From assembly GCF_001429295.1 (NCBI RefSeq), contig NZ_LMJL01000012.1:235511-299510 (forward strand): a DNA stretch of 64,000 nt. Direction: 5' to 3'. The stretch is from Flavobacterium sp. Root935. GTDB lineage: Bacteria > Bacteroidota > Bacteroidia > Flavobacteriales > Flavobacteriaceae. Numbering within the stretch: the stretch's first letter is position 1; every line of letters begins with the position of its first letter. The notes beneath the pieces were generated by a model, which was not told the DNA's origin, did no database searches, and saw only the letters and a list, made by a program, of their open reading frames with translations. Below are positions 53,490 through 61,795 of the stretch, piece after piece. Made by a program: the position numbers and the translations under genes.

Positions 53490-54596
53490 ATGAATAAAAC
53501 ATTTAAAAAAAATATTGGATTTTTACATTTATGGCTCGGACTTGCGTCCGGGCTTATTGTATTTATAGTCGCACTTACAGGAAGCATTTTAGTTTTTGAA
53601 AAAGAGATTGATACTTTTGTCAATCCCGAATTTTATGAAGTTTCTAGTATTGGAACAAAGAAATTGCCCGTTGACCTTTATGTCAATGCCATCAGGAAAA
53701 AATATGCGCTCACAGAATTAGAGCGTATTCAGACTTATCAAGATCCCAAAAGAACTGTAATTATTTCTGGAACCGATGCCGATAAAAATGAACAGATTTT
53801 CTCTGTAGATCCATACACTGGAAAAGTTTTGGGCCAAACTACGGAAAAAAGCAGGTTTTTTTCTGTGGTATTGGACTTACATCGTCATTTAATTTTAGGT
53901 GAAGCCGGAAAATTTATTACAGGCTGCAGTTGTCTTATTTTTGTTTTTCTACTCATTTCGGGTCTTATTTTATGGTGGCCGAAAAAAATGAAAAATCTAA
54001 AGCAAAGACTGACTGTAAAATGGAGCTCTTCTTTTAAAAGAGTCAATTGGGATTTTCATTCCACATTTGGATTCTACAGCTTTTTGTTTCTTCTTACAAT
54101 ATCGCTTACTGGATTAACATGGTCTTTTAAATGGTTTGAAAGCGGTATTTATTTATTCGCAGATGGAACCACAAAAAAACCTTCTGCTAAAGTTGAAAAC
54201 CCAACAAAAGTTGATCCTAAATTGGATAAAACCTATTTCTATCAAAATATATTCTCAAAAACTGACAGTATTTATAAATATACTGGAGATACTCAAATCA
54301 GAATTCCTTCTGACACGATAAATAGTATCATGGTCATTAAACTAAATATTGAAAAATCGATACCGAATATTTCGAGTATGGCTTATTTTGATAAATATAC
54401 AGGCGAACTTTTAAAAATCAAACCTTATGAATCGTTTAGTAATGGCGATAAAGTAAGGCGTCTTATTTATCCCATACATACAGGAAGTATCTATGGTTAT
54501 CCAACCAAAATTCTAGCTTTTTTGGTTTGTCTTTTTGCGGCGACACTGCCTATTACAGGTTTACTGATATGGCTGGGAAAGAAGAAGAAAAAGTAA
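53490..54596 (+). CDS. PepSY-associated transmembrane protein (PiuB type)
   Basis: A 368-residue inner-membrane protein with four transmembrane helices and two PepSY-type regions. Segments such as LHLWLGLASGLIVFIVALTGSILVFEKEID, VLDLHRHLILGEAGKFITGCSCLIFVFLLISGLILWWPKK and NWDFHSTFGFYSFLFLLTISLTGLTWSF are diagnostic, each carrying conserved His. PiuB-type proteins are thought to reduce ferric siderophores or assist uptake. Its place directly behind the siderophore receptor supports that. A bidirectional terminator follows. Confidence 0.93.
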   Translation: MNKTFKKNIGFLHLWLGLASGLIVFIVALTGSILVFEKEIDTFVNPEFYEVSSIGTKKLPVDLYVNAIRKKYALTELERIQTYQDPKRTVIISGTDADKNEQIFSVDPYTGKVLGQTTEKSRFFSVVLDLHRHLILGEAGKFITGCSCLIFVFLLISGLILWWPKKMKNLKQRLTVKWSSSFKRVNWDFHSTFGFYSFLFLLTISLTGLTWSFKWFESGIYLFADGTTKKPSAKVENPTKVDPKLDKTYFYQNIFSKTDSIYKYTGDTQIRIPSDTINSIMVIKLNIEKSIPNISSMAYFDKYTGELLKIKPYESFSNGDKVRRLIYPIHTGSIYGYPTKILAFLVCLFAATLPITGLLIWLGKKKKK

Positions 54597-54617
54597 CCCT
54601 TTTTTTAACTGCTCACT

Positions 54618-54775
54618 TTTTTAACGCAAAGAACGCTAAGGTTTTTTTTTAAATAAGGTATGATTAAAAAGTTCGCAAAGGTTTGTATTGAACAATGCTT
54701 TGCGAACTTTTTAATTATATAAAACCTTGCGAACTTTACGAAAAACCTTTGCGCTCTTTGCGGTAAAAAACCACG
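54618..54775. repeat. Dispersed GCAAAG-type repeat, copy C (two opposed copies)
   Basis: Two related elements face each other, one reading AACGCAAAGAACGCTAAGG from 54619. The other, on the minus strand, reads ACCGCAAAGAGCGCAAAGG and then TTTTTCGTAAAGTTCGCAAGG. They flank the terminator stem. They match the elements at 20245 and 45527. Confidence 0.6.
54666..54712. terminator. Bidirectional terminator between convergent genes
   Basis: AAAAAGTTCGCAAAG (54666-54680) and CTTTGCGAACTTTTT (54698-54712) form a 15-bp perfect stem with A and T tracts on both sides, serving both convergent transcripts. Confidence 0.85.
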
Positions 54776-54790
54776 CATTTTAATAGTAAC

Positions 54791-55813
54791 TTATTTTTTC
54801 TGAAAGTACAGATAATCAGTTGTAGTGCCTACATCTCTTAATCGGATCTGAGAATTATTAAACTCAAATAATTTCCAGTTAAAATTCAATTTTCCAAGTA
54901 ATTCGCTCGTAAATTGAAGCTTCAGTTCTCGTACTCCATATTGAACAGTACTTTCCCATTGACCAGTTTCGTAAACTCCTCCTTTAGCTGCTACTACAGA
55001 TTTATCACTTTTAAAAACAAAGGAGTAGCCAGTGTAGTTTAAGGTTTTTACGGTATCATCAAAATAATACGGGATTTCCCAGTAACCGTTTGTTAGGGTT
55101 TGTTCAAAATCTAATGTTACAATATTATTTTCCGGACAATAATCGATGGCATATTTAATAGCATTTTCGAACTCTAAGTTATTGGTAATCGATTTTGTCT
55201 GTCCGTTATAATCTGCTATCGTAATAGGATATTTTAAAGAAATATACTGACTCTCGTTTAAATTTTTAATAAAATTAAAAAATGCCTGATCGCTTATAAT
55301 TGATTGTGAACTTGCTATTTGACTAGCGCTGTTATAAATATTAATTGTTATAGGATAATTGATTTTTAATCCATTAATTTTAGATAAAAGATCTGGATAA
55401 AGATTCCAGTAATCAATCAAAGAATCAAAATCAGCCTGATTGGGAATCAATTTTTCAATGTAATTATAGTATACCATAGTTACAGGAAAATCAATTTTCA
55501 CAATATCATCATCATAATTACTGGCATTGATATTATCTACAACCTTCTGATAATCGGAAGTAGTATTAACTGCAATCTGCTGGTTGTTTACAGTAACCGT
55601 ATAAGGGAGTTTTATAGTACAGTAGCTAGATCCGTCGATAACATTATCCTGAACGGTCTGTACCATTGCAACTCTCTGCAGATATGTAGTCAGCGGGGAA
55701 ACATTTGTAATTGTTCCCTGTGCATTATTATTTTCTTCATCTGTTTCACTTTGACAGGAAAACAGCAGGAAAAGGAAAACTGCGATTGATAAATATTTTT
55801 TCAAAAGGAACAT
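54791..55813 (-). CDS. Lipoprotein with four internal repeats
   Basis: A 340-residue surface or periplasmic lipoprotein. I choose the ATG at 55813, not the upstream ATG at 55864, because it begins a lipoprotein signal (MFLLKKYLSIAVFLFLLFSC). The earlier start would also lie before the -7 element at 55827-55834. Four tandem repeats of about 42 residues follow, each beginning with a P-[YVI]-T-[VMI] strand (LPYTV, FPVTM, YPITI, YPITI) and containing a conserved helix. A C-terminal beta-rich domain of about 105 residues with lipocalin-like Trp and Tyr positions closes the protein. Not recognised by name. An ECF-type promoter motif lies upstream. Confidence 0.8.
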   Translation of the reverse strand: MFLLKKYLSIAVFLFLLFSCQSETDEENNNAQGTITNVSPLTTYLQRVAMVQTVQDNVIDGSSYCTIKLPYTVTVNNQQIAVNTTSDYQKVVDNINASNYDDDIVKIDFPVTMVYYNYIEKLIPNQADFDSLIDYWNLYPDLLSKINGLKINYPITINIYNSASQIASSQSIISDQAFFNFIKNLNESQYISLKYPITIADYNGQTKSITNNLEFENAIKYAIDYCPENNIVTLDFEQTLTNGYWEIPYYFDDTVKTLNYTGYSFVFKSDKSVVAAKGGVYETGQWESTVQYGVRELKLQFTSELLGKLNFNWKLFEFNNSQIRLRDVGTTTDYLYFQKK

Positions 55814-55826
55814 ATTTATGTTTTTA

Positions 55827-55834
55827 CAAAGGTA
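55827..55834 (-). promoter_or_regulatory. TAnnTTTG -7 element before the repeat lipoprotein
   Basis: On the minus strand the sequence reads TACCTTTG, 13 bp before the ATG at 55813. It decides for the downstream start codon. Confidence 0.4.
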
Positions 55835-55935
55835 ACAAATTTTAAGAAACTGTTTTTTTAACAAAGTAACAACAAGAATTTCAGTATGTGCTACTATACT
55901 AAATTATCAAAAGCCGATACCATTTTATTCTTCTA

Positions 55936-55964
55936 TTAAACAATCGGCTTTGCTTTTACCCTAC
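55936..55964 (-). promoter_or_regulatory. ECF-type promoter P1 (GTAGGGTAA-N13-TGTTTAA)
   Basis: On the minus strand GTAGGGTAA (55964-55956) and TGTTTAA (55942-55936) are 13 bases apart, the same arrangement as at 56532 and 60087. It points toward the repeat lipoprotein gene, whose start is 122 bp downstream. Confidence 0.6.
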
Positions 55965-55980
55965 TTCAATTAAAAACAAA

Positions 55981-55988
55981 TACTTTTG
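55981..55988 (+). promoter_or_regulatory. TAnnTTTG -7 element of the ECF sigma gene
   Basis: TACTTTTG, 23 bp before the ATG at 56012, matches the housekeeping consensus and suggests that the sigma gene itself is transcribed independently of its own product. Confidence 0.45.
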
Positions 55989-56011
55989 CGTCGTACAAAC
56001 TGAGAACCTAC

Positions 56012-56527
56012 ATGCCAGATAAAAACCAATCCAATACTTGTGATGAAATAATTTTTTCGTCTTTCTTCAAAAGTCATATCAAAGCGCTTCGGAATTTTCT
56101 TTTATACAAATTTGGCAATGCAGAGCAAGCAGAAGATGCAGCTCAGGAAGCATTCGTAAAACTTTGGCAGAACTGTGCTTCGGTACCGTTAGAAAAAGCC
56201 AAATCATACATTTACACGATTGCAAACAACACTACTCTAAACCAAATTGCACACCAGAAAGTTGTTTTGAAATATGAAAAAAACTTTACGGGTTTAGACA
56301 AAACAAATCAAAGTCCGGAATATCTTCTGGAAGAAAAACAGTTTCAAGCCAAACTTTTAAAAGCCATAGAAAACCTAAACGAAAAACAGCGTACTGCTTT
56401 TTTGATGCATCGAATAGACGGCAAAAAATACAGTGAAATTGCCATAGAACTCAATATCAGTGTAAAGGCAGTAGAAAAACGCATTCATTTGGCCCTTTTA
56501 AGTTTACGTAAAGAAATTGATATCTAA
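56012..56527 (+). CDS. ECF RNA polymerase sigma factor, FecI-like
   Basis: A 171-residue extracytoplasmic-function sigma factor. Region 2 is visible as LRNFLLYKFGNAEQAEDAAQEAFVKLWQN with the following SYIYTIANNTTLNQ. Region 4 is LNEKQRTAFLMHRIDGKKYSEIAIELNISVKAVEKRIHLAL, a helix-turn-helix for -35 recognition. It is 51 bp upstream of fecR and followed by an STN-type TonB receptor, the classical cell-surface signalling order. Three copies of a candidate target promoter occur nearby. Confidence 0.95.
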   Translation: MPDKNQSNTCDEIIFSSFFKSHIKALRNFLLYKFGNAEQAEDAAQEAFVKLWQNCASVPLEKAKSYIYTIANNTTLNQIAHQKVVLKYEKNFTGLDKTNQSPEYLLEEKQFQAKLLKAIENLNEKQRTAFLMHRIDGKKYSEIAIELNISVKAVEKRIHLALLSLRKEIDI

Positions 56528-56531
56528 AAAA

Positions 56532-56560
56532 GTAGGGTAAATTTAGTTCTAATTGTTTTA
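56532..56560 (+). promoter_or_regulatory. ECF-type promoter P2 (GTAGGGTAA-N13-TGTTTTA)
   Basis: GTAGGGTAA at 56532-56540 and TGTTTTA at 56554-56560, 19 bp before the fecR ATG. Both halves and the spacing are shared with the motif at 60087. Confidence 0.7.
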
Positions 56561-56578
56561 ATTAAATAGTACGATAAA

Positions 56579-57478
56579 ATGAAAAAAGATCGCTTATTAG
56601 CAAAATGGCTCAACGATGATTTATCTCCAGATGAATTGGCAGAATTTGAGGCGAGCCCTGATTTTGAAAAATACCAGAAGATAAAGAAATATACAGCTCA
56701 TCTAGAGACAGATGACTTTGATGAAAATGCTATGCTGTCTAACATTTTAAGCCAGAAAAAACCAGCTCCAAAAGTTGTTCCGTTATACAGAAAATGGATG
56801 TTTCGCGCAGCGGCCATATTTGTCCTCGCACTTGGAGTTACATTTGCGATGAAAGTTTTTATGTCTGAAACGGAAACCGCAGACTTTGGAAAAAAGACCA
56901 CTTTTTCACTACCGGATAATTCTGAAGTAGTGTTAAACTCCGGTTCTGAAATAAACTATAAAAAATGGAACTGGGACAATAATAGACATCTTGAGTTAAA
57001 AGGAGAAGCGTATTTCAGGGTTGCAAAAGGAAGACGTTTTGAAGTGCAAACAAGCCTTGGAAAAGTAACCGTTTTAGGAACACAGTTTAATGTTAAAACC
57101 AGAAAAAACAGGTTTGATGTAGTATGTTATGAAGGACGTGTAAAAGTAAATTATGCTTCGACCGAAATTCTACTAACCCACGGTCAAAGCGTGAGTTTTG
57201 AAAACGGAAAGCAGGTCAAACTGACTGTAAATTCGTCGAAACCAGAATGGATGAACAATCAAATATGCTTTTATCAGGAAAACATACAAAGCCTTTTAGA
57301 AGAGGTTGAAAGACAATACAATATTAAGATCGAGTTAAACGCCAAAGACACGATCTCATTATTTACAGGAAAGTTACCTGCTAAAGACTTAAATACAGCT
57401 TTGCAGATTATCAGCACAACGTATCATCTAAAAGCCAAAAAAGTTTCAGAAAACAAAATAATTTTTGACGAAAAATAA
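56579..57478 (+). CDS. FecR-family anti-sigma/sigma-regulator
   Basis: A 299-residue single-pass inner-membrane regulator. The N-terminal cytoplasmic region binds the sigma factor. One transmembrane helix lies near residues 77-95 (RAAAIFVLALGVTFAMKVF). The periplasmic FecR domain shows TTFSLPDNSEVVLNSGSEINY, GEAYFRVAKGRRFEVQTSLGKVTVLGTQFNV and a C-terminal DUF4974 region. It passes the receptor's loaded state to the ECF sigma. Its stop codon directly abuts the receptor ATG. Confidence 0.94.
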   Translation: MKKDRLLAKWLNDDLSPDELAEFEASPDFEKYQKIKKYTAHLETDDFDENAMLSNILSQKKPAPKVVPLYRKWMFRAAAIFVLALGVTFAMKVFMSETETADFGKKTTFSLPDNSEVVLNSGSEINYKKWNWDNNRHLELKGEAYFRVAKGRRFEVQTSLGKVTVLGTQFNVKTRKNRFDVVCYEGRVKVNYASTEILLTHGQSVSFENGKQVKLTVNSSKPEWMNNQICFYQENIQSLLEEVERQYNIKIELNAKDTISLFTGKLPAKDLNTALQIISTTYHLKAKKVSENKIIFDEK

Positions 57479-60013
57479 ATGCTCCGCCCCAGACAATTTC
57501 ATTTTTTGTTTGTTCTAATGCTTCTTGCCCTGAATCTTTCTGCTCAGGACAAGGGCAAGTTAATGCCTTTCAAAAAAATAATACTTGATATTGAAAAACA
57601 ACACGATGTCAATTTTAATTACACGGAGGATAACATTGCTGGACTGGAAATCAATCCTCCAAAAAGATCCCTTTCTTTAGAACAAAAACTGGAATATCTG
57701 GGTAAAAAAACGCATTTATCTTTTGAAAATATTGGAAATAAATTCATTAATATCTACAAAAAAGATAATGCCACAGAAATGATCTGCGGCTATGTCATTT
57801 CAGCAGCAGATAAAAAACCTATTGAAAACGCAAATATCAGTTTGCCTAACAAAACTCAGTTTGCAACCGACTCAGAAGGTTATTTTGAATTTATAAAAGA
57901 AGACAAAACTACTTTTACAATTAGTCACGTAGGATTTATATCCAAAAGAATTTCAGCTGGAAATTTAGTTTCTAAAAATTGTCCCCAGATATTGCTGGAA
58001 CCTGAAATTACAGAACTGCACGAAATAAAAGCCAATGCAATTTTAGCATCAGGAATTTCGAAAAACAATGACGGTTCGTTTGAAATTAAACCTAAAAAAT
58101 TTGGTATACTTCCTGGACTTATCGAACCTGATGCCTTACAGACTATGCAGCAGATTCCTGGTGTAAATAGTCTTGACGAAAGTGTTTCCAGTATTAATGT
58201 TAGAGGAGGTACACACGACCAGAATTTATTTTTATGGAATGGAATCCGAATGTTTCAAACGGGACATTTTTTTGGTTTAATATCTGTTTTCAATCCAAAT
58301 TTAGCCCATACAATTTCTATCTATAAAAACGGAAGTTCTGCGTTTTATGGCGAAAGTGTATCAAGTGTTGTGGCTATTTCATCTACTGCTGAGACAGCAG
58401 AAAAAAACTCGTTTAGTGCAGGAATTAACATGATTAATGCCGATGTTTATGCAAAATACAATCTTTCTAAAAAAAGTTATATTGAAATTTCTGCCCGTAA
58501 ATCGATTACTGATTTTGTTGAAACTCCTACTTACAAAGAATATTTCAATAAGGTTTTTCAAAACACTACCATCACAGATTTCTCTCAGAATCAAAACGTA
58601 AATTATCAAAGCGACAAAAAATTTGGTTTCTACGATGCCACACTCAAATATGCCCAAAAAATAGGAACTAAAGATCAAATAATACTCGATTTAATTACTA
58701 TAAAAGATAATCTGGAGGTTTTTCAAAGTGCCACCGTTTATAACACCAATAAATCAGAAGAGAATGTGCTGCGCCAGCAGAATTATGGTGGAAATTTGTC
58801 ATGGAGAAGAAACTGGAACAGCTTCAATACTACAAAAATTAATTTCTACAATTCTTCTTATGAACTTCTAGCCAATCAGAAAACGACTTTAGGAGATCAA
58901 GTTGTCATTCAGGAAAATACAGTTAACAATAACGGAATTAACTTAGAAAACAATCATATCATTAATTCTAATTTTAGTCTTAATGAGGGGTATCAGTTTA
59001 ATGAAATGGGTATCACTAATTTGGAACAGGTAACAAATCCAGACTTTTACCGTAAGGTAAAAGACGTGCTTCGAACTCATGCTTTAATTGCAGAAGGAAA
59101 ATATAACGATACAATTTCCAAAATCTATTTTAAAGCTGGAATGCGGCTTAATTATATTGAAAAATTTAAAAAGTATATTGCAGAACCTAGAATACAATTT
59201 GCGTACGGCATCAATAAAAATGTAAATCTGGAACTTTTGGGCGAGATCAAAAGTCAAAACTCCCAGCAGATTATTGATTTACAAAAAGATTATTTTGGGA
59301 TTGAAAAAAGACGCTGGATCATTTCAAATAATACTACAATTCCCATTCAAAAAAGCAGACAGTTATCTTTAAATTTATTCTATAAAAAGAATGACTGGCT
59401 TCTTGACATTGAAAATTTTTATAAAAAAGTAATAGGAATCACCACTTCCAGTCAGGGTTTTCAGAACCAGTTAGAATTTGTTCGAACTACTGGAGACTAT
59501 GAAGTTTGGGGAACAGAAATGCTTATTCAAAAAAAAATAAATCAATTTCTAACTTGGTTTAGTTATACGTACAATGAAAACAATTATCATTTTCCCAATT
59601 ACGAATATCCAGCTTTTCCAAATAACTTTGAGCTGACCCATACTTTATCATGGGCGGGGATTTATGAGAAAAACAATTTCAAAATTGCTTTGGGGACAAA
59701 ATGGTCTTCTGGCCGGCCAAAAACCTCTCCCGATTTTGCCCAAATAGATCCTTCAGATCCTGTTTTGTTTTATAACAAACCTAATAATACCAATCTGCAT
59801 ATTTTCTCGCAGGTTAATATTTCTTCAACTTACAAATGGGAAACATCAAATGGAATTCAGTACAAAATAGGAATTTCAATATTAAATATTCTCAACCGTA
59901 AAAACGAAATCAGCGAATATTATAGAATAAGTTCCCTAACAAATTCTATAGAAGAAGTTGATACTTTTTCGCTGCAACGAACTCCAAACGTGAGTTTTAG
60001 AGTTTCTTTTTAA
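57479..60013 (+). CDS. Transducing TonB-dependent receptor with STN domain
   Basis: An 844-residue outer-membrane receptor of the FecA/SusC-like signalling kind. The signal peptide ends near NLSAQ. An STN domain occupies about residues 28-95 (IILDIEKQHDVNFNYTEDNI), the part that contacts FecR. A carboxypeptidase-regulatory-like domain (ADKKPIENANISLPNKTQFATDSEGYFEF), a plug (LQTMQQIPGVNSLDESVSSINVRGG) and a long barrel ending SFRVSF follow. Its ligand is unknown; the downstream cytochrome/YceI operon under the same promoter motif argues against simple siderophore uptake. Confidence 0.93.
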   Translation: MLRPRQFHFLFVLMLLALNLSAQDKGKLMPFKKIILDIEKQHDVNFNYTEDNIAGLEINPPKRSLSLEQKLEYLGKKTHLSFENIGNKFINIYKKDNATEMICGYVISAADKKPIENANISLPNKTQFATDSEGYFEFIKEDKTTFTISHVGFISKRISAGNLVSKNCPQILLEPEITELHEIKANAILASGISKNNDGSFEIKPKKFGILPGLIEPDALQTMQQIPGVNSLDESVSSINVRGGTHDQNLFLWNGIRMFQTGHFFGLISVFNPNLAHTISIYKNGSSAFYGESVSSVVAISSTAETAEKNSFSAGINMINADVYAKYNLSKKSYIEISARKSITDFVETPTYKEYFNKVFQNTTITDFSQNQNVNYQSDKKFGFYDATLKYAQKIGTKDQIILDLITIKDNLEVFQSATVYNTNKSEENVLRQQNYGGNLSWRRNWNSFNTTKINFYNSSYELLANQKTTLGDQVVIQENTVNNNGINLENNHIINSNFSLNEGYQFNEMGITNLEQVTNPDFYRKVKDVLRTHALIAEGKYNDTISKIYFKAGMRLNYIEKFKKYIAEPRIQFAYGINKNVNLELLGEIKSQNSQQIIDLQKDYFGIEKRRWIISNNTTIPIQKSRQLSLNLFYKKNDWLLDIENFYKKVIGITTSSQGFQNQLEFVRTTGDYEVWGTEMLIQKKINQFLTWFSYTYNENNYHFPNYEYPAFPNNFELTHTLSWAGIYEKNNFKIALGTKWSSGRPKTSPDFAQIDPSDPVLFYNKPNNTNLHIFSQVNISSTYKWETSNGIQYKIGISILNILNRKNEISEYYRISSLTNSIEEVDTFSLQRTPNVSFRVSF

Positions 60014-60025
60014 TTCTATCTCTAC

Positions 60026-60056
60026 AAGGGTTTTAAAAAACTCTTTTTCTTCTTTT
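60026..60056 (+). terminator. Terminator after the STN receptor gene
   Basis: AAGGGTTTT and AAAACTCTT form a 9-bp stem with one G-U pair and a tiny loop, followed by a T-rich tract. It lies 12 bp after the stop. Confidence 0.6.
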
Positions 60057-60086
60057 TTATTTTTTTTCAAAAAACACAATTCTTTG

Positions 60087-60115
60087 GTAGGGTAATCTTT
60101 ATCAAGGCTGTTTTA
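60087..60115 (+). promoter_or_regulatory. ECF-type promoter P3 (GTAGGGTAA-N13-TGTTTTA)
   Basis: GTAGGGTAA at 60087-60095 and TGTTTTA at 60109-60115, 29 bp before the ATG at 60144. Identical half-sites and spacing to P2. Confidence 0.7.
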
Positions 60116-60143
60116 CTATTAAATCTTATCAAAATAATAAAAA

Positions 60144-60551
60144 ATGAAAAGAAGAAAAACAGCAATAGTAACTGCTATATTACTGATTATCATCTCAGCC
60201 GGTATTTACTTTTACTACGGATTCCTATTTAAAGAAGCACGGAATATCGAATCAGAAACGCCTGATTTCAGTATAACTGCCACAAAACTACTGGAAGATT
60301 ATAACACGAATCCTAAGACAGCAGATTCTTTATATCTCAATAAGACTATTGAAATTACAGGAATGGTAACCAAAGAAACAGATTCTGTGATCACTCTAGA
60401 AAATACTGTTTTCTGTCTCTTCACTCAAAAATTAAAAAATAAATCTGCTAATACTATAACAAGAGTTAAAGGTAAATGCATTGGATATGATGAACTTTTT
60501 CAAGAAGTCAAATTAGATCAATGCACATTATTAAACAAACAAATCAATTAA
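60144..60551 (+). CDS. Membrane-anchored OB-fold (tRNA_anti-like) protein
   Basis: A 135-residue protein with one N-terminal membrane anchor (residues 7-27) and an exported OB-fold-like domain. The segment LLEDYNTNPKTADSLYLNKTIEITGMVTKE, the later LENTVFCLF and the TRVKGKCIGYDELFQEVKLDQC end fit the tRNA_anti-like family seen in Bacteroidota. Such proteins are not shown to bind nucleic acid in the periplasm. It starts the four-gene operon with DUF5777, cytochrome c and YceI genes. Confidence 0.8.
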   Translation: MKRRKTAIVTAILLIIISAGIYFYYGFLFKEARNIESETPDFSITATKLLEDYNTNPKTADSLYLNKTIEITGMVTKETDSVITLENTVFCLFTQKLKNKSANTITRVKGKCIGYDELFQEVKLDQCTLLNKQIN

Positions 60552-60558
60552 TCAATTT

Positions 60559-61401
60559 ATGAAGAAATTTTTAGTTCCAATCTGCTTCTTTCTGACGGCC
60601 GTGGCATATTCACAAGATGACTTGCTGCAGGGTCTTGATTCTACTCAGGTAGAAGAAAATTACTCAACCGCAACTTTTAAAGCTTTACAGCTGGTAACAC
60701 TGCAGACCACAAAAATGCCAGCAAAAAAAGAGTTTTATTTTGTAGTATCACATCGATTTGGCAGCGTTAAAGATGGTTTCGACAGTTTTTTTGGTCTTGA
60801 TAATGCCACTACAAAACTAGGCGGTATTTATGGCGTAACCGACTGGTTATCGGTAAGTCTTTCCAGACATACCTTAAACAAAATGTATGAAACAGGATTA
60901 AAATACAGAGTTGCCAGACAAAACGATAATTTTCCTTTGGACATTGTTGGTTACAGCGTTGCAGATATTAACACTTTCTTAGAGAAAGATCAATATCCTG
61001 GTTTAGAATTTAAGCATCGTCTTACGTATGTACAGCAGGTTTTAATATCGAGAAAGATCAGCGAAAAACTGTCACTGGAATTAGTACCGTCATTTATCCA
61101 CAAAAACCTTTACAATCCTGATATCGAAAGAGATAATCAGTTTTCTTTTGGCGGCGGCGGACGCTATAAAATCACTAAAAGACTATCTGTTAATTTAGAA
61201 TACATGCACAATTTTGATAAGCCCGACTTTTATAAAAATCCATTATCTGTAGGACTTGACGTAGAAACAGGCGGGCATGTATTTCAGTTAATCTTTACCA
61301 ATTCACAATCTATGAGCGAGAGCGGATACCTTACGAATGCATCTGGTGACTGGGGTAAAGGTGATTTCTTCTTCGGCTTTAACTTATACAGAGTATTTTA
61401 A
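60559..61401 (+). CDS. DUF5777 family beta-barrel protein
   Basis: A 280-residue outer-membrane beta-barrel of the DUF5777 family. It has a signal peptide ending AVAYSQ and then the recognisable VTLQTTKMPAKKEFYFVVSHRFGSVKDGFDSFFGLDNATTKLGGIYGVTDW region. Strands alternate to a terminal aromatic residue (GFNLYRVF). Family members are frequent beside c-type cytochromes and YceI proteins in this phylum, as here, but their function is not known. It follows the OB-fold gene by seven bases. Confidence 0.9.
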   Translation: MKKFLVPICFFLTAVAYSQDDLLQGLDSTQVEENYSTATFKALQLVTLQTTKMPAKKEFYFVVSHRFGSVKDGFDSFFGLDNATTKLGGIYGVTDWLSVSLSRHTLNKMYETGLKYRVARQNDNFPLDIVGYSVADINTFLEKDQYPGLEFKHRLTYVQQVLISRKISEKLSLELVPSFIHKNLYNPDIERDNQFSFGGGGRYKITKRLSVNLEYMHNFDKPDFYKNPLSVGLDVETGGHVFQLIFTNSQSMSESGYLTNASGDWGKGDFFFGFNLYRVF

Positions 61402-61421
61402 TAACTATAAATCAATAAATC

Positions 61422-61790
61422 ATGAAAAAAACAATCTTACTTACAATTTTATTAGCTGCATTGGCAAGCTGTAGTGACTCAGATACAGTTCAGGATATCG
61501 AAACACCAACAACGCCGACGAATCCAACAACTTCAATTACTTATAGTAAAAATGTAAAATCTATTATTGATGCCAACTGTATCAGCTGTCATTCAAGCGG
61601 AAGATCTGCAGCGTTTAGACCTCTAACTACTTTTGCAGAAGTTAAAGCGGCTGTTGAAAATTCTGGTTTATTAAACCGAATTCAATTGCAAAACGGCCAG
61701 CAGGGGCTTATGCCTCAAGGCGGAAGAATGTCGCAGGCTAATATTGACTTAATCGTAAAATGGAATACGGACGGATTAAAAGAAAATTAA
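61422..61790 (+). CDS. Monohaem c-type cytochrome lipoprotein
   Basis: A 122-residue exported haem protein. The signal sequence ends in a lipobox (LAALASC). A Thr/Pro-rich linker follows, then a single haem-binding site CISCH near residues 60-64. The probable axial methionine lies in GLMPQGGRMS, and a C-terminal helix (QANIDLIVKWNTDGL) is typical of small cytochrome c domains. It lies 20 bp after the DUF5777 gene. It likely carries electrons in the periplasm or at the cell surface for an unknown partner. Confidence 0.92.
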   Translation: MKKTILLTILLAALASCSDSDTVQDIETPTTPTNPTTSITYSKNVKSIIDANCISCHSSGRSAAFRPLTTFAEVKAAVENSGLLNRIQLQNGQQGLMPQGGRMSQANIDLIVKWNTDGLKEN

Positions 61791-61795
61791 TCATT

